Assembly: GCA_934593275.1 (NCBI GenBank)
Contig: CAKTQE010000044.1
Location: forward strand, 1-19,306
Source: an uncultured Oscillospiraceae bacterium
GTDB lineage: Bacteria; Bacillota; Clostridia; Oscillospirales; Oscillospiraceae
DNA: 19,306 nt
Direction: 5' to 3'
The notes beneath the pieces are model-generated. The model did not search any database, was not told where the DNA came from, and worked only from the letters and a program-made list of their open reading frames with translations. Of this stretch, positions 5,295 through 13,333 are shown one piece after another. A program made the translations under genes and the position numbers. Numbering within the stretch: the first letter of the stretch is position 1; every line of letters starts with the position of its first letter.

Positions 5295-6755
5295 TTAGTT
5301 GACTCTCCGCCGCCAGGTGTGGCGGGACAGGAGGCACAAAAGGGGGAAAATTTCCAGTCTGCCCAACAGCATATCCAGGATCAGCACCAGCTTGCTCAGG
5401 ACACTGAAAGCGGAAAAATTACAGGTAGGGCCTACCGCTTCCAGGCCGGGTCCGATGTTATTGAAGCAGCACAGCACCGCCGAAAAGTTGGTGCCGGTGG
5501 AGAATCCGTCCAGACTCAGCACCAGGAAGCTGACAAAGAGAATGAACACATAGGCGATGAGGTAGGCATTGGTGGTTTCTACGATCTTATCGTCTACCAC
5601 CTGGCCGTTGCTGCGAACCATTTCCACCCGCCGGGGATGGAGCATTTGGAAGAAGCTTCTGCGCAGACTTTTAAACAGCAGCAGCACCCGGGAGACCTTG
5701 ATACCGCCGCCGGTGGAGCCGGCACTGGCCCCGACCACCATAAGGCACAGCAAAATGGTTTTGGAGAAACTGGGCCACAAATCAAAGTCTGTGGTGGCAA
5801 AGCCGGTGGTGGTCATGATACTGGAAACCTGGAAAGCTGCATGGCGGAAGGTCTCGCCCAGGCTGCCGTACAGTCCCCGGACGTTCCAGGTGATGAGCAG
5901 GGCACTGCCCAGGGCAATGCCAAAATAGGCCCGCAGTTCTTCGTCCTTAAACACCGCCCCCCACTGCCGCAGCATCAGCAGATAGTAGCAGGAGAAGTTG
6001 ACACCGAAGAGGAACATGAACACGGTGGTCACATTTTGCAAATAAGGGCTGTAGCTGGCAAAGGAGTCGTTGCGGACGCCAAAGCCGCCGGTACCCGCGG
6101 TACCGAAAGCGTTGCACACCGCCTCAAAGGCGGGCATACCGCCAAAGAGCAGGAAACAGATGTCTGCAATGGTGAGGATGATGTAGAGAAAGTACAAAAT
6201 CGCCGCGGTTTTCCGCATTTTTGGTACCAGCTTTCCCACACTGGGTCCGGGGCTTTCTGCCCGCAGCAGGTGCATAGTAAAGCCTTTTCCCTGGTCGGTG
6301 CTGGGAACAATGGCCAGCAGGAACACCAGAACACCCATGCCGCCCACCCAGTGGCTGAAGCTGCGCCAATAGAGGATGCCCTTGGGCAGCCCCTCTACGG
6401 CGGGGAGAATGGAAGCACCGGTGGTGGTAAAGCCGGAGACGATTTCAAACAGCGCGTCAATAAACCGGGGGATGGCACCGGAAAACAGGAAAGGCAGGCT
6501 CCCCGCAAGACTTAAAATCAACCAGCTCAGAGCAACGCACACCATGCCATCGGTGGCGTAGAAGTTGCTTTTGGCGGCCTTGCAGAAAAACCACAGCAAC
6601 CCGGAAATGGCGACCAGCAGGGTCATGGTGCCTAAGAAAGCGAAAACCGCCCTGTATTCCTCACAGTACAGGCTAATAAACGTGGCGGGAATCATAAAAA
6701 TGGCTTCCAGCAGTAAAATCTGGGCGATGAATCGCCCCATCATTTTATAGTTCAT
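5295..6755 (-). CDS. trkH: Potassium uptake channel subunit TrkH
   Basis: A 486-residue integral membrane protein of the TrkH/KtrB/HKT superfamily, which moves potassium inward with its partner TrkA. Four pore loops with the filter glycine are visible: FTTTGAS (110-113), NAFGTAGTGGFG (218-224), MTTTGFATTDF (315-318) and FNNIGPG (432-435). The gating-loop region GASAGSTGGGIK (342-353) is present, as is a hydrophobic N-terminal pair of helices that KtrB-type proteins lack. Length is that of bacterial TrkH. The ATG at 6755 lies 9 bases after the TrkA stop, and its GAGG ribosome site overlaps that stop, so the two genes form one operon. Confidence 0.95.
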   Translation of the reverse strand: MNYKMMGRFIAQILLLEAIFMIPATFISLYCEEYRAVFAFLGTMTLLVAISGLLWFFCKAAKSNFYATDGMVCVALSWLILSLAGSLPFLFSGAIPRFIDALFEIVSGFTTTGASILPAVEGLPKGILYWRSFSHWVGGMGVLVFLLAIVPSTDQGKGFTMHLLRAESPGPSVGKLVPKMRKTAAILYFLYIILTIADICFLLFGGMPAFEAVCNAFGTAGTGGFGVRNDSFASYSPYLQNVTTVFMFLFGVNFSCYYLLMLRQWGAVFKDEELRAYFGIALGSALLITWNVRGLYGSLGETFRHAAFQVSSIMTTTGFATTDFDLWPSFSKTILLCLMVVGASAGSTGGGIKVSRVLLLFKSLRRSFFQMLHPRRVEMVRSNGQVVDDKIVETTNAYLIAYVFILFVSFLVLSLDGFSTGTNFSAVLCCFNNIGPGLEAVGPTCNFSAFSVLSKLVLILDMLLGRLEIFPLLCLLSRHTWRRRVN

Positions 6756-6764
6756 GGCCCGGCC

Positions 6765-8123
6765 TCACGCAAAAATATCGTTGAGCTGCCGCAGTACCAC
6801 GCCGCTGTTGGTCACAACGATGATGGTGTCACCTGCCTGGAATACGGAATCGCCGTTGGCGATCTCCGTGGCGGCACCGTGGCTGATGCTGACCACCAGC
6901 ACGTTGGACTTGAGCTTGATGTCTTTCAGAGGAACGCCGCAGTGGCGGGTGGTTTCGTCAGCCAGGAACTCCATGGCCTCGGCCTGACCGTCGGCAATGG
7001 TGTGGACGGAAATGGCGGCACCGGTCTGGTTCTGCATGGCACGGACGTACCGGACAATGTTGTTGCAGCACAACTCTTTGGGACACACCACGCTGCCCAA
7101 GGACAGGGAAGCAACAATGCCGCCCCGGTCTGCGTGGCTGAGCTTGGTAATGACCTTGGGGACCCCCTGGGACATGCCGTAGAGGGAGACGATCATGTTC
7201 AGCTCGTCCAGGCCTGTCAGGGTCACCAGAGCATCACACTGGGAAAGGCCCTCGCTGTCCAGCAGATATTGGTCCGAAGCGTCTCCGTGGATGATTTCCG
7301 CATCGGGGAGCAGAGCGCAGAGCTTCTGGCACCGGGCGGCATCGCTTTCCACGATGACACAGCCGATACCGGCTTTTTGCAGTCTGGCCGCCAGATAGTA
7401 GCTGACCCGTCCGCCGCCGCAGAGCATGACCCGCCGGACCTGCCGGGTGAGAATGCCCAGGTTTTTCAGCAATGTGGTCAGGTTTTCGGAAAGGGCGGTG
7501 ATAAACAGCCGGTCGCCCTCCCGCAGAACAAAGTCGCCGCCGGGGGTGATGGTGGTACCGCCCCGCAGGACGGCGCAGACCAGGACCTTGCAGCGAACAA
7601 TGGCCCGCATGTCCGCCAGCCGCACATTACACAGCTTGCTGCCGCTGTCCACCCGAAGCTCTACGATTTCCGTCCGCCCCTTGGCGAAGGTATCCCGCCG
7701 CAGGAAGCCCGGGTATTTGAGCAGCCGGTCAATTTCCGTGGCGGCCTGATTTTCGGGATTGATCAGCATGGACAGGCCAAAAAGCTCCCGCATCTGGAAA
7801 ATCTGTTCCGTGTACTCCGGATTCCGGACCCGGGCGATGGTGTGCAGCTTGGGGTTCATGGTGTGGGCGGTGGTGCAGCACAAGAGGTTGATTTCATCTG
7901 CCCCGGTAGCGGCGATCAGCAGATCCGCGTCCCGGACACCGGCCTGACGCAGAACATCCATGGATGCGCAGTTGCCCTGGATAGACATGACATCGTAGCG
8001 TTCCACGCTGGATTCCAGCGGCAGAAGCTTGGAGTCGATGACGGTAACGTCATACCCCTCGCCGGTAAGCTGCCGGGTCAGGGTGGAGCCAACCTTGCCG
8101 TCACCCGCAATGATTATTTTCAT
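6765..8123 (-). CDS. trkA: Trk potassium transport regulatory subunit TrkA
   Basis: A 452-residue cytosolic NAD(H)-binding gating protein for TrkH, of the double-RCK length typical of TrkA. The first Rossmann half has IIAGDGKVGSTLT with GDGKVG at 7-12 and the acidic D30 that holds the ribose. The second starts at about residue 231 with VMLCGGGRVSYYLA, where the third motif position is Ser rather than Gly. TrkA_C (RCK_C) segments follow each half, near 150-225 and 365-450. The ATG at 8123 has GGAGG 5 bases upstream, and a promoter is seen at 8181-8209. It is the first gene of the trkA-trkH operon. The altered second GxGxxG suggests the second half may bind nucleotide less well, as is common in this family. 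Confidence 0.95.
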   Translation of the reverse strand: MKIIIAGDGKVGSTLTRQLTGEGYDVTVIDSKLLPLESSVERYDVMSIQGNCASMDVLRQAGVRDADLLIAATGADEINLLCCTTAHTMNPKLHTIARVRNPEYTEQIFQMRELFGLSMLINPENQAATEIDRLLKYPGFLRRDTFAKGRTEIVELRVDSGSKLCNVRLADMRAIVRCKVLVCAVLRGGTTITPGGDFVLREGDRLFITALSENLTTLLKNLGILTRQVRRVMLCGGGRVSYYLAARLQKAGIGCVIVESDAARCQKLCALLPDAEIIHGDASDQYLLDSEGLSQCDALVTLTGLDELNMIVSLYGMSQGVPKVITKLSHADRGGIVASLSLGSVVCPKELCCNNIVRYVRAMQNQTGAAISVHTIADGQAEAMEFLADETTRHCGVPLKDIKLKSNVLVVSISHGAATEIANGDSVFQAGDTIIVVTNSGVVLRQLNDIFA

Positions 8124-8180
8124 ATGGGCCTCCGTTAGTGAAGAAGAGTATTTTGGGGGAATTCTGCCATATTATCAAAC

Positions 8181-8209
8181 ATTATAGCACTCCTGCCAGG
8201 AAAAGGCAA
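8181..8209 (-). promoter_or_regulatory. Promoter of trkA-trkH
   Basis: On the minus strand TTGCCT (8204-8209) and TATAAT (8181-8186) are spaced by 17 bases. The leader would be about 50 bases, too short to hold a c-di-AMP (ydaO) riboswitch. The remaining intergenic sequence to 8336 shows an A/T-rich stretch but no further feature I can support. Confidence 0.75.
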
Positions 8210-8336
8210 TCCATTTCCATGGGAAACTCTGAAAACAGAGGAATATGAGACAAGTTTGCGGAAAAAGGACAAAAAATTCAAAACTGACGCACTATCTGGC
8301 GATAATAAAAAAGATAAAAATTTTCGAAAAAAACTC

Positions 8337-8365
8337 TTTACAAATGGGAAATCATCTGCTATAAT
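8337..8365 (+). promoter_or_regulatory. Promoter of tRNA-Asp
   Basis: TTTACA (8337-8342) and TATAAT (8360-8365) are spaced by 17 bases, placing the transcript start only a few bases before the mature tRNA 5' end at 8379. Confidence 0.88.
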
Positions 8366-8378
8366 CCGTCTTGTTCTT

Positions 8379-8455
8379 GGCCCGGTGGTGCAGTCGGTTA
8401 GCACGCCAGCCTGTCACGCTGGAGGTCGACGGTTCGAGTCCGTTCCGGGTCGCCA
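8379..8455 (+). tRNA. tRNA-Asp (anticodon GTC)
   Basis: A 77-base tRNA with an encoded CCA. The acceptor stem is GGCCCGG with CCGGGTC. The anticodon stem CCAGC/GCTGG encloses the loop CTGTCAC, giving anticodon GTC at 8413-8415. The T-arm GGTTCGAGTCC is intact. Confidence 0.97.
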
Positions 8456-8461
8456 AGTATC

Positions 8462-8500
8462 TGCCTTGAAGTGATGAATGTCATTTCAAGGCATTTTTTT
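8462..8500 (+). terminator. Intrinsic terminator after tRNA-Asp
   Basis: A 13-bp stem (8462-8474 with 8481-8493, one G-T pair) with a 6-base loop is followed directly by seven T residues, 6 bases after the tRNA end. Confidence 0.93.
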
Positions 8501-8526
8501 ACCCAATGCGGAAAACCGCATGATAA

Positions 8527-8565
8527 AACCGCCTGCCCCGGAGAAAGCCCCGGGTGCAGGCGGTT
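8527..8565 (-). terminator. Terminator of the DUF362 gene
   Basis: A GC-rich hairpin with a 10-bp outer stem (8527-8536 with 8556-8565), extended by an inner CCCGG/CCGGG pairing. On the minus strand it is followed by TTTTA. It lies 14 bases downstream of the DUF362 stop. The plus side has six T after two bases, so it may also back up the tRNA-Asp terminator. A second, small hairpin lies at 8506-8521. Confidence 0.8.
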
Positions 8566-8578
8566 GATTTTTTGCGGT

Positions 8579-9463
8579 TTACTCTACACGAATCAGGTTG
8601 TAGTCCTTGGTTCCGACGCCCAGCTCCGCGGCGGCATCGATGGTGTGGGTGCCGTGGCGGGTGTTGATGCGCTCCAACAGATGATCCCGGCCCGGGTCTT
8701 TGGAGGCCAGCACCAAATCAATACAGGCCTGGTCCAGGGCCACAGGGTCTAAGGAGGAGAGAATGCCGATGTCTTTCATGCAGGGGTCTTCCGCAATGGC
8801 GCAGCAGTCGCAGTCCACGCTCATGTTGCACATGATGTTCACAAAGGCCATGTTGCCCTTGAAGAACGAGACCACGCTGCTGGCGGCATCGGCCATGCTT
8901 TCCAGAAAAGCATCCTGGGGGGCCACATTGTCCCAAACCTTGTTCTGGTCATCGGTCTTCCCCGCGGAGTGGATGTAGGCCTTTCCTGCACTGGAAGCGC
9001 AGCCAATGGACAGCTGCTTCAATGCCCCGCCGAAGCCGCCCATGGGGTGGCCCTTAAAGTGGGACAGCACCAGCATGGAATCGTAGTTGGCAAGGTTTTT
9101 GCCCACCAGGTTCTTGTGGATCTGCTTGCCGCCCGGAATGGGGAGTTCCAGGTCCGGGCCTTCGCTGTCCATCAGGTCTACCGGGAAATAGTGGCTCCAA
9201 CCGTGGTATTCCAGAAGCTTCAAGTGCCTGCCTGTGGTGTTCCTGGCACCGTCATAGGCGGTGTTGCACTCCACAATGGTACCGCCTACGGCGTCAATGG
9301 CGGGCTTCATAAATTCGGGCCGGAGAAAATTCTGGTTGCCCTTTTCACCGGAATGAACCTTGATGGCCACCTTGCCGGGGAGTTCTTTGTTGAGAAGCCG
9401 AAACAGCTTCGTCACGTTTTCCGGGGTAATGACCGGGGTAAAATACACGTTTGCTTTTTCCAT
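8579..9463 (-). CDS. DUF362 domain-containing protein
   Basis: A 294-residue soluble protein of the DUF362 family, whose biochemical role is not established. Visible family features are KVAIKVHSGEKGNQN (31-45), an LVLSHFKGHPMGGFGGALKQ segment (131-150) and a C-terminal LDPVALDQACIDL stretch (238-250). A cluster of Cys at 212, 218, 220, 221 and 228 could bind metal or an iron-sulfur cluster; no separate ferredoxin domain with CxxCxxCxxxC motifs is present, unlike longer relatives. The ATG at 9463 has a strong AGGAGGT site 7 bases upstream. It is a single-gene unit with its own promoter and terminator, between tRNA-Asp and the divergent LRR lipoprotein gene. No signal peptide is seen, so it should be cytosolic. 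Confidence 0.88.
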   Translation of the reverse strand: MEKANVYFTPVITPENVTKLFRLLNKELPGKVAIKVHSGEKGNQNFLRPEFMKPAIDAVGGTIVECNTAYDGARNTTGRHLKLLEYHGWSHYFPVDLMDSEGPDLELPIPGGKQIHKNLVGKNLANYDSMLVLSHFKGHPMGGFGGALKQLSIGCASSAGKAYIHSAGKTDDQNKVWDNVAPQDAFLESMADAASSVVSFFKGNMAFVNIMCNMSVDCDCCAIAEDPCMKDIGILSSLDPVALDQACIDLVLASKDPGRDHLLERINTRHGTHTIDAAAELGVGTKDYNLIRVE

Positions 9464-9529
9464 AAGCCAAACCTCCTATTTCTGGGAAGCTGAAAATCCG
9501 TTGGCAGTGCTTCCACGACGATCTGTATT

Positions 9530-9558
9530 TATAGTACTCAGGCCTGGCCGGATGTCAA
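9530..9558 (-). promoter_or_regulatory. Likely promoter of the DUF362 gene
   Basis: On the minus strand a consensus TTGACA (9553-9558) lies 17 bases from ACTATA (9530-9535) or 19 bases from TATAAA (9528-9533). The overlapping -10 options leave the exact start uncertain. Confidence 0.6.
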
Positions 9559-9653
9559 GAAGTTTTTTTAACGGTTGGTTTTGCACCTTTGGGGAAAACT
9601 GGTATTGGCGGGGCCTGGGAGAGACCCATCGGCGGATTTCATAGATGCCTCCC

Positions 9654-9682
9654 TTGTGTTTCCTGGGAAACCGTGGTATAAT
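9654..9682 (+). promoter_or_regulatory. Promoter of the LRR lipoprotein gene
   Basis: TTGTGT (9654-9659) and TATAAT (9677-9682) are spaced by 17 bases, with about 45 bases from the expected start site to the ATG at 9736. It is divergent from the DUF362 promoter. Confidence 0.65.
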
Positions 9683-9735
9683 GCCTGTGTTTCTGTTTAT
9701 TTATTGTGTATCATTGTGCTGCAAGGAGAAGTCAG

Positions 9736-11199
9736 ATGAAGAAATGGTTGATTGCGGCGTCTGTGACGCTGCTGCTTTTGCTGTCCGGCTGCGGAAAAGA
9801 GATGCCCGGAGAGACTGCACAGTTTTCCACAGCCCCTGTGGAATCCCTGTCCATGGTGGTCACGGAGGACACCATCGGGGAATTGGAGCAGTACCCCAAT
9901 TTGCGCCAACTGGATTTGAGTGGTAGCCGCTGCTACGCCGCCATCGAAGATTACCGATCCCGCCACCCGGAGGTGGAGGTCACTTACAACGTCACTTTGG
10001 GTACGCAGCAGGTCTCCAGGGAGGCGGAGGACCTGGAATTGGAGCCAGAGGATACGGATTTTGACCGGCTCATGGAGGACCTGCAATATTTGCCCAAACT
10101 CCGCAAAATCACGTTGGACGGAACGGCACTGACCCGGGAGGAGCTTTCTCAGCTGCGGGATACCTATGAGGAAACCGCTTTCCTCTGCCATTTCCGCATT
10201 CTTGGGAACACCTACCCGGAGGACACCCAGGAGCTGGATTTATCCCAAATGACCGGGGAAGAAGTGGAGGAAGTGGCGGAAGTTCTACAGAAGCTTCCCA
10301 TGCTTCAGTCTGTGGAGCTGATGGACGGGGAGGACAAAAGCGAACTGACCCTTGAAGATGTTGCCAAGCTACAAAAAGCCGTTCCCGGAGCCAAATTCCA
10401 TTATAGCTTTGATTTGTTTGGCAAAAGGGTCTCCACCCTGGACGAGCGCATTGAGTTTAAGAACAAACGCCTGGGGGATGACCGGGAGGAGGAACTGCGT
10501 CAGGCCCTGGATGTGCTGAAAGACTGCAAGTATATGCTTCTGGAAAGCTGCCGGTTCAGTGATGAGGTTCTGGCCCAGCTGCGGGAGGACTACCGGGGCC
10601 AGACCAAAATCGTCTGGCGGATCTTCTTTGCCAAGTCCGGCAGCTGCCTGACGGACCGGACGGTGCTGCGGTATGTGTATAACGTGTACAACAGTACGGT
10701 GAAGAAGCTCCAATACTGCGAGGATGTGGAGTATATTGACTTTGGCCACAACGAGGCCCTGTCCGATTGGAGTTGGGTTGCCCACATGCCGAACCTGAAA
10801 GCCATTATTGTCTCCGGCTCCATTATCAAGGACCTGACCCCTTTTGAAAACTGCAAAAAGCTGGAATTCCTGGAACTTTCCAACTGCGGCCTTTTGACGG
10901 ACATTACCCCTCTGGCCCAGTGCGAGAGCCTCAAGCGGCTGAATATCAGCTATACCAAGGTGGAGGACCTATCCCCTCTGGATGATCTTCCTCTGGAATG
11001 CTTTGTCTATGTGAGGCCCAAGGCCAGCCAGGAGGAACTGGACCGGTTTCATGAGCTGCACCCGGAGTGCGTGACCTCTTATGAGAATAACGAGTACGGC
11101 TACCCCTGGCGTTATGAGCAGGACGGCAGTTTCACACCGGCCTATGCGGAGCTTAAAGAGGTCTTTGGCTACCCCGATGCCAAGGATACCCTGTGGTAA
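9736..11199 (+). CDS. Lipoprotein with degenerate leucine-rich repeats
   Basis: A 487-residue surface lipoprotein of unknown function. The signal peptide ends in LLLSGC, lipidated at Cys19. The mature part has long LRR-like units with the pattern ELDLSQMTGEE, LQKLPMLQSVELMD, and a strand such as AKFHYSFDLFG. Three or four shorter LRRs follow (LTPFENCKKLEFLELSNCGL, ITPLAQCESLKRLNISYTKV), then a tail rich in aromatic residues. The IDFGHNEALSDWSWVAHMPN segment matches VDVGHMPLLTCDWVRYFPK of the protein at 1113-2738, so the two are paralogues with different anchors. The ATG at 9736 has AAGGAG 7 bases upstream; an in-frame ATG 30 bases earlier lacks one and would spoil the signal peptide. No terminator is evident before the potassium-transport genes. 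Confidence 0.85.
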   Translation: MKKWLIAASVTLLLLLSGCGKEMPGETAQFSTAPVESLSMVVTEDTIGELEQYPNLRQLDLSGSRCYAAIEDYRSRHPEVEVTYNVTLGTQQVSREAEDLELEPEDTDFDRLMEDLQYLPKLRKITLDGTALTREELSQLRDTYEETAFLCHFRILGNTYPEDTQELDLSQMTGEEVEEVAEVLQKLPMLQSVELMDGEDKSELTLEDVAKLQKAVPGAKFHYSFDLFGKRVSTLDERIEFKNKRLGDDREEELRQALDVLKDCKYMLLESCRFSDEVLAQLREDYRGQTKIVWRIFFAKSGSCLTDRTVLRYVYNVYNSTVKKLQYCEDVEYIDFGHNEALSDWSWVAHMPNLKAIIVSGSIIKDLTPFENCKKLEFLELSNCGLLTDITPLAQCESLKRLNISYTKVEDLSPLDDLPLECFVYVRPKASQEELDRFHELHPECVTSYENNEYGYPWRYEQDGSFTPAYAELKEVFGYPDAKDTLW

Positions 11200-11223
11200 A
11201 GAAAGCTTTACACAGAAAAAACC

Positions 11224-11251
11224 TTGCAAACCGGGAAAAGACTGGTATAAT
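11224..11251 (+). promoter_or_regulatory. Promoter of the ktrB-ktrA operon
   Basis: TTGCAA (11224-11229) and TATAAT (11246-11251) are spaced by 16 bases. The leader to the ATG at 11295 is about 37 bases, too short for a riboswitch. With no convincing promoter seen further on, it may serve the run of genes through plsX. Confidence 0.7.
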
Positions 11252-11294
11252 AGCCGTGAAATCCGTTTTTTATGGTAAAAAGGAGATACGCGCC

Positions 11295-12674
11295 ATGCGT
11301 CTTAGAAATCGAATCCTGCTTTGGCTGAGAAAGCGGCGGGGAAAACCCATGAGTCCCATGCAGATCATCGCCATGAGTTTTGCGGTGATCATCGTCCTGG
11401 GTACTTTTCTGCTGACCCTGCCCCTTGCCGCCCGGAACGGACAGGCTACCCCGGTTCTCCCGGCCCTGTTTACCGCCACCTCCGCCACCTGTGTCACCGG
11501 GCTGACCCCTTTTGACACCTGGACCCAGTGGTCCGGCTTCGGTCAGGGGGTGCTGCTGTGCCTCATCGAGGTGGGGGGACTGGGCTTTATGTCCATGGCC
11601 ACGCTGTTCATCTTTCTGTTCCGCAGACGGGTGGGCCTCAAGCAGCGCATGGTCATGGCCCAGGCACTGAGTCTCAACGACATGGAGGGCGTGGTCCGGC
11701 TGCAACGGACGGTCCTCTACGGAAGCCTCAGTGTGGAGGTCCTGGGCGCATTGATCCTGATGCTGCACTTCTGGCCCCGATTTGGTCTGAAACACGCCCT
11801 GTGGCTGGGGGTATTTCATTCCGTTTCCGCTTTTTGCAATGCCGGTTTTGATATTTTCGGCTTTTTAGAGCCTGGGTCCAGTCTGGCCCTGTTTCAGGAT
11901 GACCCGGTGGTGCTGCTGACTCTGGGGGCCTTGGTGGTCATTGGCGGCCTGGGCTTTCTGGTGTGGGAAGAGCTGTCCGAGCGAAAGCCTTTCCGCAGGA
12001 TGTCGGTTTACTGCCGCCTGGTGCTGTGTACCACCCTGGCACTGCTGGTTTTGGGCTGGGTGCTGACCTGCCTGTTGGAGTGGAACAATCCCCAGACCCT
12101 GGGGGCGTTGCCTGTGGGGCAGAAGCTTTTGGGGGGCCTTTTTCAGTCCGTAACCCTGCGTACCGCGGGGTTTGCGGCCCTGGACCAGGCAAAGCTTACC
12201 GAGGGGGGCAAGGCGGTCTCTATGCTGCTGATGCTCATTGGCGGTTCCTCCGGCTCCACTGCCGGCGGCCTGAAAACCGTGACCTTTGTGGTTCTGGCCC
12301 TGTTCCTGAGCGCGAGACTCCGGGGCAAGGGGACGGTTTGCGCCTTTCAGCGCACCATCCCGGACGGCCAGGTTCTGGATGCCATGACCATTGCCATGAC
12401 CATGGTGCTGCTGGCTTTCTTTGGGGCGGTGTTCATCTGCGCCACCTCTCCCGTGGGCTTTACCAACGGGCTGTTTGAGGCGGTGTCCGCCTTGGCCACG
12501 GTGGGCCTGACCGCCGGGACGACAGGCAGCCTCAGCGTTCCTGCCCAGTGTCTTATTATTCTGTATATGTATTTTGGCCGTGTGGGTGTGCTGACCATCA
12601 GCCTGGGCTTCCTGTCAGGAGACCGGGCCACGGAGCGGTTCCGCTACGCCCAGACCAGCCTGTTGATCGGCTAA
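11295..12674 (+). CDS. ktrB: KtrB-like potassium uptake channel subunit
   Basis: A 459-residue membrane protein of the TrkH/KtrB superfamily, shorter than TrkH at its N-terminus as in Ktr systems. The four pore loops carry the filter glycine: ATSATCVTGL (66-69), VSAFCNAGFD (181-184), VTLRTAGF (289-292) and SALATVGLT (401-404). The gating loop GGSSGSTAGGLK (317-328) is present. These systems are usually sodium-dependent potassium importers. I chose the ATG at 11295, with AGGAG 9 bases upstream, rather than an in-frame upstream start that would overlap the promoter. The partner KtrA-like gene follows after 11 bases. It is distinct from the TrkH at 5295-6755 in length and loop sequence. Confidence 0.92.
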   Translation: MRLRNRILLWLRKRRGKPMSPMQIIAMSFAVIIVLGTFLLTLPLAARNGQATPVLPALFTATSATCVTGLTPFDTWTQWSGFGQGVLLCLIEVGGLGFMSMATLFIFLFRRRVGLKQRMVMAQALSLNDMEGVVRLQRTVLYGSLSVEVLGALILMLHFWPRFGLKHALWLGVFHSVSAFCNAGFDIFGFLEPGSSLALFQDDPVVLLTLGALVVIGGLGFLVWEELSERKPFRRMSVYCRLVLCTTLALLVLGWVLTCLLEWNNPQTLGALPVGQKLLGGLFQSVTLRTAGFAALDQAKLTEGGKAVSMLLMLIGGSSGSTAGGLKTVTFVVLALFLSARLRGKGTVCAFQRTIPDGQVLDAMTIAMTMVLLAFFGAVFICATSPVGFTNGLFEAVSALATVGLTAGTTGSLSVPAQCLIILYMYFGRVGVLTISLGFLSGDRATERFRYAQTSLLIG

Positions 12675-12685
12675 GGAGGAAAATG

Positions 12686-13333
12686 ATGAAATCTTACGTA
12701 GTGATCGGCTTGGGCCGCTTTGGGGCGTCCCTGGCCCAGCAGTTGTGCAAGCTGGGGGCGGAGGTGCTGGCCCTGGATGTCCGGGGAGATCTGGTGCAGC
12801 AGATCGCCCAGAATGTGACCCATGCGGTGGTGGGCGATGCTCAGGATAAGGACGTTCTGAAAGCTCTGGGTGTCCGGAATCTGGATTGCGCCATTATCGC
12901 CATCGGTGACAATCTGGCGGCCTCGGTTCTCATCACCATGAACTTAAAAGAACTGGGCGTTCCCTTTGTGGTCTGCAAGGCCCATGACGATACCCACCGC
13001 CGGGTGCTGGAAAAACTGGGGGTAGACCGGGTGCTGATCCCGGAGCAGGAGTCTGCCCAACGGCTGGCCAGAACCCTCAACAGCCACAATGTGCTGGATT
13101 ACATCGAACTTTCCGAGGACTTTGGCATCCTGGATGTACCCGCCCCCGCCGGTTGGGTGGGGAAGACCCTCAGAGAGCTGAACGTCCGGGCAAAGCTGGG
13201 CGTGAACATTATTGCGGTAGAAAACGGCGGCAAGACCAATGTGTCTCCCAGTGCGGACTATGCCGTTTGCGCCGGGGATACGCTGGTGGTATTGGGGGAT
13301 AATATCGCCCTGGAAAAGGTGCAGAAGCTGTGA
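12686..13333 (+). CDS. ktrA: KtrA-like regulatory subunit (single RCK protein)
   Basis: A 215-residue cytosolic gating ring protein for the KtrB-like channel. The Rossmann RCK_N domain has VIGLGRFGASLA with GLGRFG at 8-13 and the ribose-binding acidic D31. An RCK_C domain spans about 136-215 and ends VCAGDTLVVLGD. The single-RCK length matches KtrA/KtrC rather than TrkA. RCK_C domains of Firmicute KtrA can bind c-di-AMP; this is family knowledge, not shown here. Two ATGs are adjacent (12683 and 12686); I chose the second because the GGAGG site is then 6 bases away instead of 3. The stop overlaps the next start as TGATG. Confidence 0.92.
   Translation: MKSYVVIGLGRFGASLAQQLCKLGAEVLALDVRGDLVQQIAQNVTHAVVGDAQDKDVLKALGVRNLDCAIIAIGDNLAASVLITMNLKELGVPFVVCKAHDDTHRRVLEKLGVDRVLIPEQESAQRLARTLNSHNVLDYIELSEDFGILDVPAPAGWVGKTLRELNVRAKLGVNIIAVENGGKTNVSPSADYAVCAGDTLVVLGDNIALEKVQKL

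Noticed and set aside
5319..6515. 398-codon open frame antisense to trkH
   Set aside because: It lies wholly opposite a clear trkH gene, has a Gln/His/Gly-rich composition typical of antisense reading in GC-rich DNA, and no ribosome site or family motif.
6879..8138. 419-codon open frame antisense to trkA
   Set aside because: It is the complement of a well-supported TrkA reading frame with no recognisable domain.
8124..8200. c-di-AMP (ydaO) riboswitch before trkA
   Set aside because: The leader from the predicted start site is about 50 bases, far too short for that riboswitch, and no ydaO-like motif is seen. The same holds for the ktrB leader.
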